A program made the translations under genes and the position numbers. Positions 5,476-7,116 of a DNA stretch of 7,116 nucleotides are shown one piece after another. The number at the start of each line of letters is the position of its first letter. Positions within the stretch are counted from its first letter, which is position 1. Source of the DNA: Opitutus sp. GAS368 (GTDB lineage: Bacteria > Verrucomicrobiota > Verrucomicrobiia > Opitutales > Opitutaceae); contig CAMATV010000174.1 of the NCBI GenBank assembly GCA_945861235.1, positions 1 through 7,116 on the forward strand, read 5' to 3'. Under the pieces are notes generated by a model, which was not told where the DNA came from, searched no databases, and saw only the letters and a list, made by a program, of their open reading frames with translations.

Positions 5476-6156
5476 ATGTCCCGCACCGCCGCCATCTTCC
5501 TCGCCGCCGGCAGCGGCTCCCGCATGGCGGGTGCCGTCGTCGACAAAGTCCTCGCCCCCCTCGCCGGGCGGCCAGTCTTTGCACATTCCGCGGCCGCCTT
5601 CATGCAGAGCGGTATCGCTGACCTCTACGTCATCGTTTACCGCGACCAACGCCAGATGATGGAACTTTCCGCCTACGCGCCCACTCCCTCCGTGCTCATT
5701 CACGGCGGACGCGAGCGGCAAGACTCGGTCATGAACGCCCTCGCGGCGCTTCCGGCCGACATCGCGCATGTCTTCATCCACGACTGCGCCCGCCCCCTCG
5801 TGCGCCCCGAACAACTCGTCGCGCTCCACAAGATCGTCCGCCGCGAACACGCCGTCGTTCTGGCCCACCGCGTCACGGACACCATCAAAGAACACCGCGA
5901 CGACGCCCGCCTCCGCACCCTCGACCGCTCGCGCCTCTGGGCCATGGAGACGCCGCAGGTCTTTGCCCGCGACCTCATCTGTCGCGCCTACACCCGCGTC
6001 CAAGTCCGCGGCCTCCATATCACCGACGATGCCCAGGCCGTCGAGCAGCTCGCCCACCCGGTCGCTCTCCTCGAAAACTATTTCCCGAATCCGAAACTCA
6101 CGACCCCCGCCGATCTCGCCTACCTCGAGTTCCTCCTCGCGAAGCCCACGGCTTAA
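5476..6156 (+). CDS. ispD: 2-C-methyl-D-erythritol 4-phosphate cytidylyltransferase
   Basis: IspD couples CTP to MEP, giving CDP-methylerythritol and pyrophosphate, the third MEP-pathway step. The 226-aa length is normal (about 225-240). The nucleotide-binding loop FLAAGSGSRM (8-17) holds Arg16, and Lys24 follows in DKVLAPLAGRPV. The middle signature is GGRERQDSVMNAL (77-89). Then come VFIHDCARPLV (99-109) with Asp103, VTDTIKE (133-139), METPQVF (158-164), TDDAQAVE (183-190) and NPKLTTPADL (205-214). Two positions are unusual: HDCARP where HDAARP is the norm, and METPQ where QTPQ is usual. Neither removes a residue I know to be catalytic. It is followed after 11 bp by ispF, the usual bacterial pairing (sometimes a fused ispDF protein). 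Here they are separate genes. Confidence 0.96.
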   Translation: MSRTAAIFLAAGSGSRMAGAVVDKVLAPLAGRPVFAHSAAAFMQSGIADLYVIVYRDQRQMMELSAYAPTPSVLIHGGRERQDSVMNALAALPADIAHVFIHDCARPLVRPEQLVALHKIVRREHAVVLAHRVTDTIKEHRDDARLRTLDRSRLWAMETPQVFARDLICRAYTRVQVRGLHITDDAQAVEQLAHPVALLENYFPNPKLTTPADLAYLEFLLAKPTA

Positions 6157-6167
6157 GCTCACCGCTC

Positions 6168-6650
6168 ATGGCTTCTTTCCGCATCGGCCACGGCTACGAC
6201 ATCCACCGCATCGTCCCCGACCGCCCCATGATCCTCGGCGGCGTGCGCTTCGCCACCGACTACGGCCTCGAGGGCCACAGCGACGCGGACTGCCTGACGC
6301 ACGCCATCTGCGACGCACTCCTCGGTGCCGCCGGCCTCCCGGACATCGGTCATTTTTTTCCCAATACGGATCCCGCCTACAAGAATATCGACTCACAGTT
6401 GCTCCTCCAACGCGTCGTCGCCGAGATCACCAAGCTCGGGTTCAGCATTGCCAACATCGACGCCTCCGTGATCGCCGAGAAACCGAAGATTTACCCACAC
6501 CTTGCCGCGATGAAAGCCGCCCTCGCCCGGTCCACCGGACTTCTCCCCGACGAGATCGGTCTCAAAGCCACCACCAACGAGGGCGTCGACGACCTCGGCC
6601 GCGGCCTCGCCATCGCCGCCCACGCCGTCGCCCTCCTCTCCCGTTCATGA
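6168..6650 (+). CDS. ispF: 2-C-methyl-D-erythritol 2,4-cyclodiphosphate synthase
   Basis: IspF cyclises CDP-methylerythritol 2-phosphate to MEcPP with release of CMP, the fifth MEP step. It acts as a homotrimer with zinc at subunit interfaces. The 160-aa length is standard. RIGHGYDIHR (5-14) gives metal ligands Asp11 and His13. GLEGHSDADCLTHAICDALLG spans 33-53, with the third ligand His45. DIGHFFPNTDP (59-69) and YKNIDS follow. IDASVIAEKPKI (97-108) comes next. KATTNEG (133-139) holds the Thr135-Thr136 and Glu138 that contact CMP. The end, DDLGRGLAIAAHAVALL, departs from the common LGF.GRGEGIA form, but Arg145 is kept and the spacing is unchanged. It follows ispD by 11 bp, and its TGA overlaps the next ATG. 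Confidence 0.97.
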   Translation: MASFRIGHGYDIHRIVPDRPMILGGVRFATDYGLEGHSDADCLTHAICDALLGAAGLPDIGHFFPNTDPAYKNIDSQLLLQRVVAEITKLGFSIANIDASVIAEKPKIYPHLAAMKAALARSTGLLPDEIGLKATTNEGVDDLGRGLAIAAHAVALLSRS

Positions 6651-7116
6651 CGCCTCCAACCGTGTCGCGCCTCCTCGCGTTCGTCGTCGCCCTGCTCCTG
6701 CCGCTGCTCCCCTCCTGCGCCAAACGCGAATCCACCGTGGATCGCGCCAACCGCGAAAGCGTCCTCCACTTCAGCATCGGCTCCGAACCCTCCGATCTCG
6801 ACCCGCAGACCGTCACCGGCACCGGCGACTCGAAGATCATCCAGTCCCTCTTCGATCCGCTGATCAGTTACGAGCCCGGCACGCTCGCCCCGGTTCCCGC
6901 CCTCGCCGAACGTTGGGAAATTTCCGCCGACGGCCTCACCTACACCTTTCACCTCCGCACCGACGCGAAATGGTCCAACGGCGACCCCCTCACGGCCCAA
7001 GACTGCGTGGAATCCTGGCGCCGCATCCTCACGCCCTCACTCGCGGCCGACTACGCTTACTTCCTCTACATTTTGCGCGGCGCCGAAGCGTTCAACAAAG
7101 GCCAGACGACCGATTT
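6647..7116 (+). CDS. Peptide ABC transporter substrate-binding lipoprotein (OppA family), N-terminal part
   Basis: The gene runs off the right edge after 156 codons. The ATG at 6647-6649 overlaps the ispF TGA as ATGA, indicating translational coupling. A lipoprotein signal is clear: MTPPTVSRLL, a hydrophobic core AFVVALLLPL, then the lipobox LPSC with Cys24. The mature part starts a family 5 extracellular solute-binding domain (SBP_bac_5): LHFSIGSEPSDLDP, then SLFDPLISYEPGTLAPVPAL, AERWEISADGLTYTFHLR, KWSNGDPLTAQDCVESWRRI, and YFLYILRGAEAFNKG. The last two phrases (ESWRRILTPSLAADYAY and LRGAEAFNKG) are characteristic of the OppA oligopeptide group rather than nickel or sugar binders. It should capture peptides outside the cytoplasmic membrane and feed an OppBCDF-type permease, whose genes may follow outside the window. 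Solute specificity is inference. Confidence 0.92.
   Translation, partial: MTPPTVSRLLAFVVALLLPLLPSCAKRESTVDRANRESVLHFSIGSEPSDLDPQTVTGTGDSKIIQSLFDPLISYEPGTLAPVPALAERWEISADGLTYTFHLRTDAKWSNGDPLTAQDCVESWRRILTPSLAADYAYFLYILRGAEAFNKGQTTD

Noticed and set aside
5416..6162. Long minus-strand open frame (about 248 codons) opposite ispD
   Set aside because: Its product is low-complexity, rich in G, E, D and V, as expected from the antisense of a GC-rich C-ending gene. The plus strand encodes a clear IspD.
6491..7000. Minus-strand open frame opposite ispF and the oppA start
   Set aside because: Glycine/glutamate/valine-rich antisense artefact; both plus-strand genes are well supported.

Overview
The window is chromosomal and GC-rich, with strongly C-ending codons in its right half. 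It reads as ordinary bacterial core genome. Sparse Shine-Dalgarno sequences, the high GC and the gene mix (an ArsR-linked methyltransferase, PTS enzyme I, MEP-pathway genes) would fit Verrucomicrobiota, for example an Opitutus-like organism. That assignment is inference and only moderately secure. No phage, insertion sequence, CRISPR array, tRNA or rRNA was seen.

Layout. Positions 1-335 (+) hold the tail of a SAM-dependent methyltransferase of the kind often fused to an ArsR regulator. Positions 459-707 (+) encode an 82-aa protein that looks like the DUF2007 type. A possible 51-aa membrane protein (704-859, +) starts on a TTG overlapping its stop codon. Next comes a GC-rich hairpin (886-902), then a striking inverted pair of 60-nt repeat units (939-1067) lying between convergent genes. 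On the minus strand follow an exported, probably lipid-anchored protein (1072-1737), PTS enzyme I ptsI (1846-3609) and ispE (3697-4593). The 134-bp divergent gap between ispE and pyrF carries a second, different palindromic repeat (4602-4636). On the plus strand are pyrF (4728-5426), ispD (5476-6156), ispF (6168-6650) and the start of an OppA-like peptide-binding lipoprotein (6647 to the window edge).

How the genes work together. IspD, IspE and IspF catalyse the three consecutive middle steps of the MEP isoprenoid pathway: CTP coupling, kinase, then cyclisation with loss of CMP. All three are encoded within about 3 kb, with ispE divergent from pyrF-ispD-ispF. PyrF makes UMP, the precursor of the CTP that IspD uses, so the grouping is metabolically coherent, although co-regulation is not shown. 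PtsI would phosphorylate HPr from PEP; no ptsH or sugar-specific EII lies in the window. The oppA-like gene overlaps ispF by 4 nt (ATGA) and is probably translationally coupled to it.

The least explained items are the inverted 60-nt repeat pair, the putative small membrane protein, and the repeat in the ispE leader, which creates a false N-terminal extension. I found no evidence of a new multi-gene system.
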